From: CAVYXK01 sp963772445
GTDB taxonomy: Bacteria; Pseudomonadota; Alphaproteobacteria; Acetobacterales; Acetobacteraceae
Reading direction: 5' to 3'
NCBI GenBank assembly: GCA_963772445.1
Contig: CAVYXK010000001.1
Span: 682,001 to 746,000, forward strand
Length of the DNA: 64,000 bases
Positions 1 through 8,791 of the stretch are shown in pieces (within the stretch, counting starts at the first letter, position 1; each line of letters starts with the position of its first letter). The notes under the pieces were generated by a model. That model saw only the letters and a program-made list of their open reading frames with translations, made no database searches and was not told where the DNA came from. A program made the position numbers and the translations under genes.

Positions 1-93
1 TGCGCGGACCCGCCAAAGCCCAGTCGTTAAACTTTTTATACAGATCATTGCTGTCTTTTAAGCATTGTGACAAATCCTTTTCTTTCTCGGTAA
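1..93 (-). pseudogene. Small hypothetical gene, distal fragment cut off by an IS
   Basis: Read on the minus strand, these bases continue in frame the protein that begins at 2291. Removing the IS (94-2091) and one copy of the 7-bp duplication TTACCGA (minus-strand sense) joins ...FLGILT to EKEKDLSQCLKDSND... without a frame change. The fragment runs off the window start, so the true C-terminus is not visible. The product is Lys/Asp/Glu-rich, probably helical, with no recognised domain. The join is seen directly in the sequence; that the gene was functional before the insertion is inferred. Confidence 0.6.
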
Positions 94-115
94 CTCGAGA
101 GTGCCGAGTTCTCGG

Positions 116-517
116 CTACTTTCCGACGGCCCATCGCTTGCGCTCGTAGTCTTCGAGCCACGGCTCCATGAGCCGGTCGAATTCCTCGAGCTGTCGTTCG
201 GAGTAGGATTCGGGCGCGCAGTTTTCCAGCCAACCGAACACGTGAATTTCGATCAGGTCGCGGGGCATGTCCGGATGCTCGGCATGGAGGCGTTCCGCCG
301 ACTCCTCGATCGAAAGCCGTTTCCCGTCGGTCCAGACGATCTTGCGCCGCCTGGCGTCGACGTCGGCATGGTCCAGCGCGCCGAAGACCAGATCGAGCGC
401 CTCGATCGAGTGTTGTCCCTCGGGCGAGTCCATCCATTCGAGAAAGCCCTCAATGAAGGGGTTGTCCTCGAAGGGGTGTCTGTCCTTGCGGGAGGGTTTT
501 GCGCGCCGCTGGCCCAT
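116..517 (-). CDS. IS passenger protein, unknown function (133 aa)
   Basis: An acidic protein without signal peptide or membrane segment. Conserved stretches shared with the copy at 41243-41626 include HPFE-NPF, ALDLVF-ALD-ADVD, RRKIVW and ESYSERQLEE-DRL. It has no DDE or nuclease motif and no obvious helix-turn-helix. It lies just inside the left inverted repeat and is transcribed away from the transposase. The same gene in the same place in all three copies makes it part of the element rather than chance neighbouring DNA. A role in transposition control, target choice or host benefit is possible, but nothing in the sequence decides. The part visible at 63770-64000 is almost identical to this copy. 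Confidence 0.75.
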   Translation of the reverse strand: MGQRRAKPSRKDRHPFEDNPFIEGFLEWMDSPEGQHSIEALDLVFGALDHADVDARRRKIVWTDGKRLSIEESAERLHAEHPDMPRDLIEIHVFGWLENCAPESYSERQLEEFDRLMEPWLEDYERKRWAVGK

Positions 518-656
518 CGGATCAGGATAGCACCGCTGCTCACTCCTGTCGCCAGGCTCACGATCGATTCATCGTCGATCACGGGAGATTCAACATTGTT
601 ACAACGATTTCCAGGGTAACGACAGCGTTCATCAGAAACAACAACGAGTTGGCCCG

Positions 657-2058
657 ATGTCGCTGTGGATGCTCTGGTGGAACGCGATCTGGCTGCTGCG
701 CCCGGCGTTCTCCCGCCTGCGAACCTTCCTGTGGTTCGCCACCGCGGTGGCAGGCTTCACGGTGCGGACGGAGCTGCTCGGCGTCACCTCCATCGTGCGT
801 GCGCTGAACCTCGATCCGCGCTGCTACAATACGCTCGTCGATTACTTCCACAGCTCCGCCGTCAAGCTCGACCGGCTCACAGCGCTGTGGACCCAGCTGG
901 TGCTGCGCCTGTTCCCCCAGAAGCTGCGCGTCAACGGCAGGTGCGTCCTGGTCGGCGACGGCATCAAGATCCCCAAGTGCGGCCGCAAGATGCCGGCGGT
1001 CAAGCTCCTGCATCAGCAGTCCGAACTCGAACACCAAGCCCGACTTCATCATGGGACACTCGCTGCAAGCCGTGAGCCTGTTGGTTCAGGCCGCCTCTAG
1101 CGTCTTCGCCGTGCCGCTCGCCGCGCGCATCCACGAGGGCGTGGTGTGGTCCAATCGCGACCGCCGCACCCTGCTCGACAAGATGCTCACCCTCCTCGGC
1201 ATCGCCGCCGTCGAACAACCCTTCTACTTCGTCGCCGACGCCTACTATGCCGCGCGCAAGATCGTCTCCGGCCTGATCACGCAGGACAACCATCTCCTCA
1301 CACGCGTCAAGTCCAATGCCGTCGCCTACACCGCCTACCAACAGCGCGGCCCGCGCAAGCGAGGCCGGCCCAGGCTCTATGGCAGGAAAGTCAAGCTCAG
1401 GTCCCTGCTGCAAGACCCCAAGGCCTTCCAGCAGGCCAAAAGCCCCGTCTACGGCGAGAACAACGTGATCATCCAGTATCGGGTCCGCGACCTGCTGTGG
1501 CGCCCAGCCGGCCGGATGGTGCGTTTCGTCGCGGTGCTTCATCCAACAAGAGGCTCTTGCCTGCTCATGTGCACAGACACCTCTCTGCAGGCCATCGAGA
1601 TCATTCGTCTCTACGGCCTGCGCTTCAAGATCGAGCACACCTTCAAGCAGGCAGTGCGCCTCATCGGCACGTTCACCTATCACTTCTGGATGTCCGACAT
1701 GAAACCGTTGCGTCGCAACAACGGCAACCAGCATCTCCACCGGGCATCGCCCAAATACCGCGACAACGTCAAACGCAAGCTCCATGCCTATCACGTCTTC
1801 ATCCAGGCAGGTCTCGTCTGCCAGGGACTGCTTCAGTACCTCTCCGTCGCCTATCCCCAGCTCGTCTGGAACTCCTTCGGGTCCTGGCTGCGAACCATTC
1901 GACCCGGCATCCCGCCCTCCGAGCTCGTCGTCGCCACCGCGCTACGCCACAGCCGGCCAGAATTTCTCGTGAATACCGCCCAAAGCAACATCTTCGCGAA
2001 ATTCCTCACCGAGCGACAGGACCCGCACAAAATGCAGGCCTTCCGCCTCGCCGCCTGA
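657..2058 (+). pseudogene. IS4-superfamily DDE transposase, frameshifted
   Basis: Two overlapping reading frames (from 657 and from 1051) align end to end with the intact 466-aa transposase at 43567-44967. Near base 1025 this copy has one extra base (ccgaactcg against ccgagtcg), shifting the frame after HQQSE. The upstream part carries VGDGIKIPK, the region of the first catalytic Asp. The downstream part carries FVADAYYAARK and the YGLRFKIEHTFKQ segment, which resembles the YREK signature of this superfamily. With a simple frameshift it should give no full-length transposase. A sequencing error cannot be excluded, but the other copy reads cleanly. Confidence 0.85.
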
Positions 2059-2091
2059 GCCGAAATTCTGGGCAAACCCCAAACTCGCAAG

Positions 2092-2291
2092 TCGGTAAGT
2101 ATCCCCAGGAAACTCTTCTTTGTATCGAGATTGTAGCAAGGGAGGGAGTTTTGGATTAAGTCGAGTTGCTTTTTGACGGGGGCAAGCTTGTCCTTCTTGA
2201 TATCCTGGAACTCGGCCTTCCTTTCGCTGCATTCCTTAATCCAGCCCTCGCCGATCGCTTTGGCGTTCTTGATGTCGTCTTTTTCACCCAT
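2092..2291 (-). pseudogene. Small hypothetical gene, N-terminal part interrupted by the IS
   Basis: Starts at ATG 2291 behind a good ribosome-binding site (GGAGGAGTAACTTC then ATG). It encodes MGEKDDIKNAKAIGEG... for about 66 residues before entering the IS right end. The composition is charged and helical, with more Lys/Asp than neighbouring genes. The rest of the protein lies at 1-93 on the far side of the IS. No family recognised. Confidence 0.6.
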
Positions 2292-2341
2292 GAAGTTACT
2301 CCTCCCTCCGCCGCGATGCTCCTCCCGGTTTTCGTCGCCTG

Positions 2342-2440
2342 ACCACGCGAAAATCCTACGGGTTCCGCACCTTCCACGTCACGGAAATCGCCTTGTATCA
2401 TGCACTTGGTAAGCTGCCGGAACCTGACGCCGCCCACTGA
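2342..2440 (+). pseudogene. Transposase C-terminal remnant
   Basis: A short open stretch reading RKSYGFRTFHVTEIALYHAL followed by GKLPEPDAAH and a stop. The pattern Y/HGFRTF...LPEP is typical of the C-terminal tail of ISL3-like transposases. There is no start codon and no upstream catalytic domain, so this is a scrap of an old insertion. Confidence 0.4.
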
Positions 2441-2550
2441 TTCTTTTGACGAGGCTTTTATTGTATCACAAGAGCGATGCACCTTCAACCGCGTACGCCC
2501 GGAATTTCGCCGAGCTACCAATCATCGTGTGGGCGCTGCTGGAATGCTGA

Positions 2551-3267
2551 TCAATCCATCTGGCGTGGTCGTCTGCCTCGCCGCACCCCCGCCAGAGCGA
2601 GCAGCCCACTGCCCGCCAAGGCCAGAGACCAGGGTTCCGGAATTGCGCGGATATTGTCAACGCCGAGAATTCCGGCGATCGGCACCGCCTCGGTCGGGGT
2701 CGGGCTGTCGATGATCCACAACAGCGTCGCGTCCCGAAGCGCCAGCGTGGCGCTGCCCTCGATGGTCGTGAGATCAGGGAGACTGAGCGGAAACACCATA
2801 TGCGTCCAGGCGTCACCGACCGGCAGGACGGCCGCGAGCGTGGTTACCACTTCGTTGGTCGGGAAGGCGCCACCGATCTCGTCGTTGATCTGTAAACGGA
2901 TGGTCAGCTCGGCGCTGCCGGGATTGCGCAGGTCCATCCCGATCTCGGTCACGCCGGCGGCGAGGTAGTTTCCGGCCCACTGCGTGCCGTTGATTGCGAC
3001 CAGCCGGCTGCCTGGGCCGTTGCCGCCCTGGGACGTGATGACCAGGAACTGGTCCCCCGCGCCGTCAGGCCCGCCAGTCGGAACCACGTGCGGCGGGACC
3101 GGCGGGAACTGACCGAACCCTAGCCCGCCGGCAAACCAGTTGTCCGTGGTGCCGTCCTGGAACGTGTCGATCTGCCCGATAGTAACCGCTTTCGCGATCT
3201 GCGGCAGTGTCAGCGCAACAAGAGCCAACGCGCTGAAGATGCCACCGATCCGCAGGAGACGCGCCAT
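2551..3267 (-). CDS. PEP-CTERM sorted exported protein
   Basis: Start chosen at ATG 3267 (MARLLRIGG...), preceded by GGGAGGCGAAC; an upstream in-frame ATG has no such site. Residues 1-26 form a signal peptide ending near KAV. The middle is a beta-rich extracellular domain with no enzyme motif. The C-terminus is a PEP-CTERM signal: IPEP, a hydrophobic stretch (WSLALAGSGLLALAGV), then a basic RRGRR tail. In this family the signal is recognised by an exosortase and the protein goes to the surface, often in exopolysaccharide-producing bacteria. No exosortase gene is in the window. A second PEP-CTERM gene is at 13908-17088. The specific role is unknown. Confidence 0.85.
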   Translation of the reverse strand: MARLLRIGGIFSALALVALTLPQIAKAVTIGQIDTFQDGTTDNWFAGGLGFGQFPPVPPHVVPTGGPDGAGDQFLVITSQGGNGPGSRLVAINGTQWAGNYLAAGVTEIGMDLRNPGSAELTIRLQINDEIGGAFPTNEVVTTLAAVLPVGDAWTHMVFPLSLPDLTTIEGSATLALRDATLLWIIDSPTPTEAVPIAGILGVDNIRAIPEPWSLALAGSGLLALAGVRRGRRPRQMD

Positions 3268-3411
3268 GTTCGCCTCCCATGTTCTAAGCCGCGGGCATCC
3301 GCGGCCTGACTGCTTCACAATAGCAACGTGTCGTAGGTGAACCGGCCGGCAAGCAATGTCAAGGGACGGCGGTGCAGCGCCCCAGTGGCCGTCACGCCGG
3401 ACGCCGGTAGC

Positions 3412-3684
3412 TCATGCGGCCTCGGCCTTCGCCGGCGCGAACGGGATCACCACCACCATGGCCGGCGCCTGGAACTCCGACAGGTCTGAAGGCGGCTTGG
3501 CGCCATCTTCGATCGAGAGCGGCAGCCGGCCGCCGTGCATGGCTGCCAACTCCAGCGCATCGCAGGCCTGTGCCACGATCTGCCTGGCGTCATCGGCGGC
3601 GGAAACGATGCCATCCCGGCCAGGGAAGGTGATCCACCAGCCGTCGCCTTCGCCAGCTTCGGCTATCGCGTAGTGGTGCGGCAT
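3412..3684 (-). CDS. hicB: HicB-family antitoxin
   Basis: A 90-residue protein, MPHHYAIAEAGEGDGWWITF..., with the HicB partial RNase-H-like fold pattern: an N-terminal beta strand, GWWITFPGRDGIVSAADD, then an ALELAA helix. Start at ATG 3684, with GGAGGAAAGCTG directly upstream; a longer frame has no such site. The gene follows a HicA toxin gene by 31 bp on the same strand, the toxin-first order known for hicAB. It should bind and neutralise HicA and repress the promoter upstream of hicA. No C-terminal DNA-binding domain is visible, so it is the short HicB type. Confidence 0.75.
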   Translation of the reverse strand: MPHHYAIAEAGEGDGWWITFPGRDGIVSAADDARQIVAQACDALELAAMHGGRLPLSIEDGAKPPSDLSEFQAPAMVVVIPFAPAKAEAA

Positions 3685-3715
3685 CAGCTTTCCTCCCTCA
3701 CCGCCGCGGCGGCCA

Positions 3716-3892
3716 TTACCAGCCGGCGGCGCGACAGATCGAGCGCAGCGTGCCGGTCGGGATGTCGCCACGATAATTCGGCACCGCGATATTGTTACGG
3801 CCCGGCTTGACGAAAACGACGTGGGATCGCTCGCCCGGTCGCTCCGCCCATCGCTCGCGCCGCAGTCGGTTCATAACCTCACGCGCCGTCAC
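3716..3892 (-). CDS. hicA: HicA-family mRNA interferase toxin (58 aa)
   Basis: A small gene starting GTG ACG GCG CGT GAG (3892) and ending TAA (3716-3718). It encodes TAREVMNRLRRERWAERPGE, then RSHVVFVKPGRNNIAVPN, then a C-terminal DIPTGTLRSICRAAGW. This is the HicA double-stranded-RNA-binding-like fold: the catalytic His lies in the SHVVF segment (families usually read GSHH.F), and the GTLRSI..AG tail is highly characteristic. HicA cleaves mRNA and tmRNA. It pairs with the antitoxin at 3412-3684. The GTG start is supported by alignment to the usual M-x-S/A-R-E-V start and by lying only 6 bp after the stop of a decayed upstream frame. Confidence 0.75.
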   Translation of the reverse strand: MTAREVMNRLRRERWAERPGERSHVVFVKPGRNNIAVPNYRGDIPTGTLRSICRAAGW

Positions 3893-3898
3893 GTGCGT

Positions 3899-4097
3899 TC
3901 ACGTGGCGTCTCGCCGGCCGTGCAGCGCCGAGTGGTTCTCGGTCGGTTCCAGAATAGGGTCGTTGACCCGGACGAGCTTCCGCGCCGCCTGCGCCCTCAA
4001 CTCGGCCGGCGTCTCTTTTGGCGCGGGCTACCGCCTCGGCACGCGGTGGGGTGATATCGTCGGCCGGGACCCGGTCGAGCAGAGCGGACACAATCAA
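3899..4097 (-). pseudogene. Decayed short ORF upstream of hicA
   Basis: The minus strand reads LIVSALLDRVPADDITPPRA followed by EAVARAK. After a run of four A's, a frame change gives ETPAELRAQAARKLVRVNDP and a stop at 3899-3901, 6 bp before hicA. The composition on both sides of the slip looks coding and helical, suggesting a gene with one indel that led the hicAB operon. The start is uncertain (TTG at 4097 is the only near candidate) and no family is recognised. Confidence 0.3.
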
Positions 4098-4333
4098 CTC
4101 CTCGGAATTGTCCGGATATAGCCACTTTCGCCGCCAACTGCGAGGCGCACCTGGCGGCTACTGCCCACGCTTGTGGCGATCCGAAACGCCGTCGCTGTGG
4201 GGCGGGATGTTGTTGGCCGGGCAGCGAAGTTACCCTGAACGGCGGCGCGACAGCTTGCGCCTCCCCCAGGCGCCTGCTAGCTCATTTTATGAGGCAAGCT
4301 GCGGAATGCGGCTGGATTGGGGAGGTGCACAAG
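4098..4333. other. Intergenic region upstream of the ABC operon
   Basis: No coding frame with a credible start or composition was found. It should hold the promoter of the sugar-transport operon beginning at 4334. No convincing -35/-10 pair or operator palindrome was found by eye. Confidence 0.4.
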
Positions 4334-5635
4334 ATGAAATGGGCCTTTGCGATCAAGGCTGCATGCCTTGCCGCGATGCTGGCACTCGTCGGCAGCGGGT
4401 TGATCCCGAATGCGCGCGCCGAAGACGTGACCCTCACGGTCTGGAGCCATGAGGCGGACGAACCCGCCAAAGTGGCATTCCGCGACCAGGTGGCCAGTGA
4501 CCTGGAAAAGCAGCACCCCGGCCTGCACATCAAGATCACCTGGTTCGAGAAGGATGGGCTCTACACCGCCCTACGCACAGCACTGCCGGCGGGACGCGGC
4601 CCGGACGTCTTCTACCTGGAACCGGACCAGTTGCACCAGTACGTATCCGCCGGCTACCTCCTGCCGCTCGACGACCTGGTGAACTGGAACCAGATCTACC
4701 CCTGGGCGCGCGCAGTCTGGCAAGAGAATGGAAAGACCTGGGGCATCCCGCAGGAGGTCAACGACAACGTCATCTACTACAACAAGGACTGGGCGAAAAA
4801 ACTCGGCGTCGAACTACCGGTGGGCGGCCAGCTTAGCCAGAGCGCATTCCTCGATCTCGTGAAGAAGGCGCGGGCCGCCGGCATGGTGCCGATCGCCCAG
4901 GGAGTCGGCGACCGCCCCTATCCCGGCGCCTACATCGTCGGTGAGGCGCTGCTGCACAAGCTCGGGAAGGACGATTACGCGAAACTATGGGCCGGCAAGC
5001 TTTCGTTTTCCGATCCGCGCGTTGTCGACGTGCTCACCTGGGTGAAGCAACTGGTCGATGCCGGCGCCTATCCCAAGGACTTCATGACCATCAAGCTCGG
5101 CGAATCCTTCTATTACTTCTACAGCAAGCCGGGCGCGCTGATGCTGCCGATGGGAAGCTTCTATAGCGGACGAGCTTTTGCGCCCCCCGACAAGGGCGGC
5201 CAGCCCGCCGATTTCCCACTTGGCATCATGCAATATCCGGCGATGGACGGCGGCGCCTGCAACAGTTGCCAGACCGCCGGTATCGGTTCCAGCTTCGTGA
5301 TCAATGCCGCCACCAAGCACCCGAAGGAAGCCGCCGAATTCCTCGATGCCATGTCCACACCGGCGAGTGCTGCGATATGGATCGGCAAGGTCTATGAGCC
5401 AGGAGCCATGAAGACCAACGAGACGCAGTTCGGCGGTCCGCACGGCGCCTATCTCAGCCAGTTGATGGAAAGTCAGAAAGGCGTCGACCCCTTCATCGGC
5501 ATGCCGCTCGACCTCATCACCAATGGCGGCTGCAAGGACGCCTTCGGCCAGGTCTTGAACTCGGCTTTCCCGGGTGGGCTGCTCACCGTGGACAAGGCCG
5601 TCCAGATGATGAACACCGCCTGCTATCAGCACTAG
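4334..5635 (+). CDS. ABC transporter sugar-binding protein (family 1)
   Basis: Start at ATG 4334 with GGGGAGG 8-10 bp upstream. A Sec signal peptide (MKWAFAIKAACLAAMLALVG...ARA) is followed by a mature domain beginning EDVTLTVWSHEADEPAKVAF. The domain has the family-1 solute-binding pattern: ...ALPAGRGPDVFYLEPDQLHQ near residue 85, then WGIPQEVNDNVIYYNKD. Such proteins capture a sugar or polyol in the periplasm and deliver it to two MalF/MalG-type permeases. It is the first gene of a tight operon with permeases at 5670 and 6646 and the ATPase at 7492. Substrate unknown; the nearby mannonate dehydratase makes a sugar acid or plant-derived sugar plausible, but that is inference. Confidence 0.88.
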   Translation: MKWAFAIKAACLAAMLALVGSGLIPNARAEDVTLTVWSHEADEPAKVAFRDQVASDLEKQHPGLHIKITWFEKDGLYTALRTALPAGRGPDVFYLEPDQLHQYVSAGYLLPLDDLVNWNQIYPWARAVWQENGKTWGIPQEVNDNVIYYNKDWAKKLGVELPVGGQLSQSAFLDLVKKARAAGMVPIAQGVGDRPYPGAYIVGEALLHKLGKDDYAKLWAGKLSFSDPRVVDVLTWVKQLVDAGAYPKDFMTIKLGESFYYFYSKPGALMLPMGSFYSGRAFAPPDKGGQPADFPLGIMQYPAMDGGACNSCQTAGIGSSFVINAATKHPKEAAEFLDAMSTPASAAIWIGKVYEPGAMKTNETQFGGPHGAYLSQLMESQKGVDPFIGMPLDLITNGGCKDAFGQVLNSAFPGGLLTVDKAVQMMNTACYQH

Positions 5636-5669
5636 GCGGCCTCCGTCCGGCCCGCGGTAGGACGACGCG

Positions 5670-6626
5670 ATGCCGCAACCGGCCATGGGCATAGGGCTGC
5701 CGCCCGCAGTCGTGCCGAGGCGGCAATCGTCCGTCGATGTGTGGCACCCGTCGCAGGCAACTCTCGCCCTTTTTCTCGGCCCGGCAATTCTGATCTTCGC
5801 CGGATTCACTGCCTATCCGGTGCTGCGGACCTTCTACAACAGTGTCTACTTCGTCGGCCCCAAGGGAGCAGCCGAGTTTATCGGGCTGCACAACTTCTTC
5901 CAGGCGCTTCTGGCCGATCCCGTGTTCTGGACGGCGGTCCGCAACACATCAATCTTTACCCTGGTCGGCACGCCGCTCGACGTGTTCGGCGGCCTGTTGC
6001 TGGCTCTTTGCCTGTTTGCCGGCGTACCGTTCGCCCGCTCCCTTCGCGTCATCTGGTTCCTGCCGGTCCTGATGTCTTATGTCGTGGTCGGCATCATCTG
6101 GGTCTGGATCTACGACTACGACTGGGGGGCGCTGAACCTGCTGCTGCACGCCGTCGGCCTCGGCAGGCTGGAGCATTCCTGGCTCGGTGATCCGGCCACG
6201 GCGCTTTGGGCCGTGATGGCCGCGCATTTATGGAAATGGCTCGGCTTCAACATGATCGTCTTTCTCGCCGCGCTGCATGCGTTGCCCGGCGACGTGCTCG
6301 GCGCGGCCGAGCTCGACAATTGCGGCTGGCTGGCCAAGACCATCTACATCATCATTCCGATGTTGCGGCCGACGCTCGTGAATCTGCTGGTGCTTTCCTT
6401 CATCGGCAAGATGATGATCTTCGACCTGGTCTGGATCATGACCCAGGGCGGCCCGTTGTGGTCCACCGAGACGGTATCGACCTACGTTTACAAGCGCGCA
6501 TTCGACTGGAACACGTTCGACCTTGGCTACCCTTCGGCCATCGCAGTGCTCTGGTTCATGATCATAATTGCCTTTGTCGTTGTCATCAGTTGGTTGCTGC
6601 GCCAACGCGACCGGCTCGAATTCTAG
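5670..6626 (+). CDS. ABC sugar permease, MalF/UgpA type
   Basis: 318 residues with about six membrane segments; the first is LALFLGPAILIFAGFTAYPV. The binding-protein-dependent permease loop that contacts the ATPase is near residue 210 (DVLGAAELDNCGWLAKTIYI), a recognisable EAA loop with AAELDNCGW. It lies 34 bp after the binding-protein gene and just before the second permease, so it should form a heterodimeric inner-membrane channel with the 6646 product. ATG start at 5670; no strong ribosome site is visible. Confidence 0.88.
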   Translation: MPQPAMGIGLPPAVVPRRQSSVDVWHPSQATLALFLGPAILIFAGFTAYPVLRTFYNSVYFVGPKGAAEFIGLHNFFQALLADPVFWTAVRNTSIFTLVGTPLDVFGGLLLALCLFAGVPFARSLRVIWFLPVLMSYVVVGIIWVWIYDYDWGALNLLLHAVGLGRLEHSWLGDPATALWAVMAAHLWKWLGFNMIVFLAALHALPGDVLGAAELDNCGWLAKTIYIIIPMLRPTLVNLLVLSFIGKMMIFDLVWIMTQGGPLWSTETVSTYVYKRAFDWNTFDLGYPSAIAVLWFMIIIAFVVVISWLLRQRDRLEF

Positions 6627-6645
6627 CCGAGCGACGGGGATAGCG

Positions 6646-7476
6646 ATGCGACTCTGGCTCGCCTACGTACGCCGTACCCCGCTGCTCCTGTTCCTGCTCG
6701 CCTACACGGTACTGACCGGCGGCCCGTTCCTCTGGGTCGCGTCGATGTCGCTGCGCACGACTTCGGAGATCTTCGCCAACCCCTATGGTCTACCGCGCCA
6801 TCCACACTGGGCGAATTTCGCTGACGCTTGGATCGGCTCCAACTACAGCACCTACTTTTGGAACAGCTCCGTCGCCGTGATCAGCGCGGTAGCCGGCGTA
6901 ACCGTGATCGGCGCTATGGCGGCGCACTGCCTGGCGCGCTATCGCTTCCGTTCGCGTCGCGTGATCCGCTTCGTGATTCTTTCCGGGCTCGTCCTGCCGC
7001 CGCAAATGCTGATCCTGTCGCTGTTTCAGATCCTGCTCGATTACCAGCTCTACGACACGCTGCCGGGGCTCGCGATCGTCTATGTGGCGACGCAGCTCGG
7101 CATGACGGTCTACCTGCTGGAGGGTTTCTTCTCGCAGATCCCACAGGATCTCTTCGATGCCGCGCGAATGGACGGCTACTCCGATTTCGAGATCTTCTGG
7201 CGTATCACCGTGCCGATCGGGGTACCGGCAATCTTCACCACGGTGATCCTCAACTTTGTCATCCTCTGGAACGAGTTCCTCTACGCCGTGGTACTGCTGA
7301 CCAGCGACGAGAAGCGCACATTGCCGCTCGGGATCATGCATTTCATGGGCGACCATCAGCTCGATGTCGCCATGCTGGCGACCGGACTGATGATCGCCAT
7401 CATACCGGTCGCCTTCATTTACGCCTGCTTCTCGGAAACGATGATCCGAGGCATGACCGCCGGCGCGGTCCGTTAG
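6646..7476 (+). CDS. ABC sugar permease, MalG/UgpE type
   Basis: Start chosen at ATG 6646 (MRLWLAYVRRTPLL) behind ACGGGGATAGCG; the longer frame from 6568 overlaps the preceding gene and reads through its coding sequence. 276 residues, about six membrane segments. The EAA loop reads DLFDAARMDGYSDFEIFWRI near residue 165, the ATPase-docking site. Ends 15 bp before the ATPase gene. Partner of the 5670 permease. Confidence 0.87.
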   Translation: MRLWLAYVRRTPLLLFLLAYTVLTGGPFLWVASMSLRTTSEIFANPYGLPRHPHWANFADAWIGSNYSTYFWNSSVAVISAVAGVTVIGAMAAHCLARYRFRSRRVIRFVILSGLVLPPQMLILSLFQILLDYQLYDTLPGLAIVYVATQLGMTVYLLEGFFSQIPQDLFDAARMDGYSDFEIFWRITVPIGVPAIFTTVILNFVILWNEFLYAVVLLTSDEKRTLPLGIMHFMGDHQLDVAMLATGLMIAIIPVAFIYACFSETMIRGMTAGAVR

Positions 7477-7491
7477 TGCTCGGGAACACAG

Positions 7492-8604
7492 ATGGCGGTG
7501 GTCTCGATCGACGGTTTGAGCAAGCAATACACTGCGGGCGGCGACTTCGCCGTACGTGAGATCAGCCTTGCCGTCGCGGACGGTGAATTCATGGTCCTGC
7601 TCGGACCATCCGGTTGCGGCAAGACATCTGTCTTGCGAATGATCGCCGGACTCGAGCCGATCACGTCTGGCACGGTTTCGATCGACGGCCGCGTCATGAA
7701 CCAGGTTCCGGCCAAGGATCGCGACATCGCGATGGTGTTCCAGTCGTACGCGCTCTATCCGCACATGAGCGTGCGCGACAACCTCGCCTTCGGTCTGCGC
7801 CGGCGTAACGTCTCATCCGACGAGGTCGCGCGGCGCGTGCAAGATGTCGCCGGGCGCCTCGGCCTGCTGCCACTGCTCGCCCGCAAGCCGCATGCGCTGT
7901 CCGGTGGGCAGCGCCAGCGCGTGGCCCTCGGGCGCGCGATCATACGCCAGCCGAAAGTCTTCCTGTTCGACGAGCCACTTTCCAATCTGGACGCCGCTCT
8001 CCGGGTCGGCACGCGCGCCGAGATCAGCCGCCAGCAGCGCGAAATCGGGACAACCACGATCTACGTCACCCACGACCAGGCGGAGGCCATGACCATCGGC
8101 CACCGCATCTGCATCATGAATGCCGGCGAGGTCGTGCAGATCGGCGCTCCAATGGAAGTCTATCGCAACCCCGCCAATGCGTTTGTCGCGCGCTTTCTAG
8201 GCAATCCCCCGATGAATCTGCTGCCCGCAATGCTCGAGCCGGCCGGCGATCGCGCCAAAGTGCACCTCGCCGGAATGGTGTTCGACCTGCCGCACTGGCC
8301 GATCGGCCCGCTTAGGAACCAGCTCAACCGGGCGATCACGCTCGGTATTCGCCCGGAGGATCTCTATGAAAATCCAACCGTGCCCATGCCGCGCCTCCGG
8401 GTTCATGTGCGCGCGATCGAGCCGCTCGGTGCAGAGACGATCCTGTTGCTCGCGATAGGCGAGCAGAGCCACGAACTGGTCGCCCGTGTCGGGCGTGAGA
8501 CTTCGTTCAGGATCGGCGAATGGAGGGATATTGCGCTTGATGTCGCAGCGGTGCATCTGTTCGATGCCGCGACCGGCAGAGCCATTTCTCGGCTAGGCAC
8601 GTAA
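7492..8604 (+). CDS. MalK/UgpC-type sugar ABC ATPase
   Basis: 370 residues. Walker A GPSGCGKTS near residue 38, Q-loop VFQSYALYPHMS, signature LSGGQRQRVALGRA, Walker B VFLFDEPLSNLD, and the H-loop His in VTHDQAEAMT. The C-terminal 130 residues form an OB-fold (TOBE) regulatory domain with LGIRPEDLYE, as in MalK/UgpC, so the protein serves carbohydrate importers and may be shared between systems. It is the only ABC ATPase in the window and sits between two permease/binding-protein sets (4334-7476 and 8792-11863); both probably use it. Confidence 0.92.
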   Translation: MAVVSIDGLSKQYTAGGDFAVREISLAVADGEFMVLLGPSGCGKTSVLRMIAGLEPITSGTVSIDGRVMNQVPAKDRDIAMVFQSYALYPHMSVRDNLAFGLRRRNVSSDEVARRVQDVAGRLGLLPLLARKPHALSGGQRQRVALGRAIIRQPKVFLFDEPLSNLDAALRVGTRAEISRQQREIGTTTIYVTHDQAEAMTIGHRICIMNAGEVVQIGAPMEVYRNPANAFVARFLGNPPMNLLPAMLEPAGDRAKVHLAGMVFDLPHWPIGPLRNQLNRAITLGIRPEDLYENPTVPMPRLRVHVRAIEPLGAETILLLAIGEQSHELVARVGRETSFRIGEWRDIALDVAAVHLFDAATGRAISRLGT

Positions 8605-8791
8605 TCGCTCGCCGTGTGAGAAGGCGGGAATTTATCGCTCATTTCGGCTTTTCTGGGATGGCCTTGGTTGTTTCGTTGCAACTGTCGACCTTGTCCGCAT
8701 CGTAGTTGGCAAGGCGAGCAGGTTGCCCCAGCGCACCCTCCGTCCTAGGGTCCGGCCACTCAGAACTGTAGACACCCACAAGGGGAGAGAC

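Larger units (their letters stand above)
94..2091. mobile_element. IS of about 2.0 kb with passenger gene, copy 1
   Basis: The left end begins CTCGAGAGTGCCGAGTTC; the right end, read inward on the minus strand, begins CTTGCGAGTT. The element is flanked by a 7-bp direct repeat TCGGTAA (87-93 and 2092-2098), and removing it restores the reading frame of the interrupted gene. Inside are a divergent pair: a 133-aa passenger gene reading toward the left end and an IS4-superfamily DDE transposase reading toward the right end. About 140 bp between the two starts must hold both promoters. Copy 2 (41221-45000) and the start of copy 3 (63748 onward) have the same left end. The transposase here is frameshifted, so this copy is probably not autonomous. 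Confidence 0.85.

Noticed and set aside
3140..3340. Plus-strand ORF opposite the first PEP-CTERM gene
   Set aside because: It overlaps the signal-peptide region of a well supported gene and has no features of its own.
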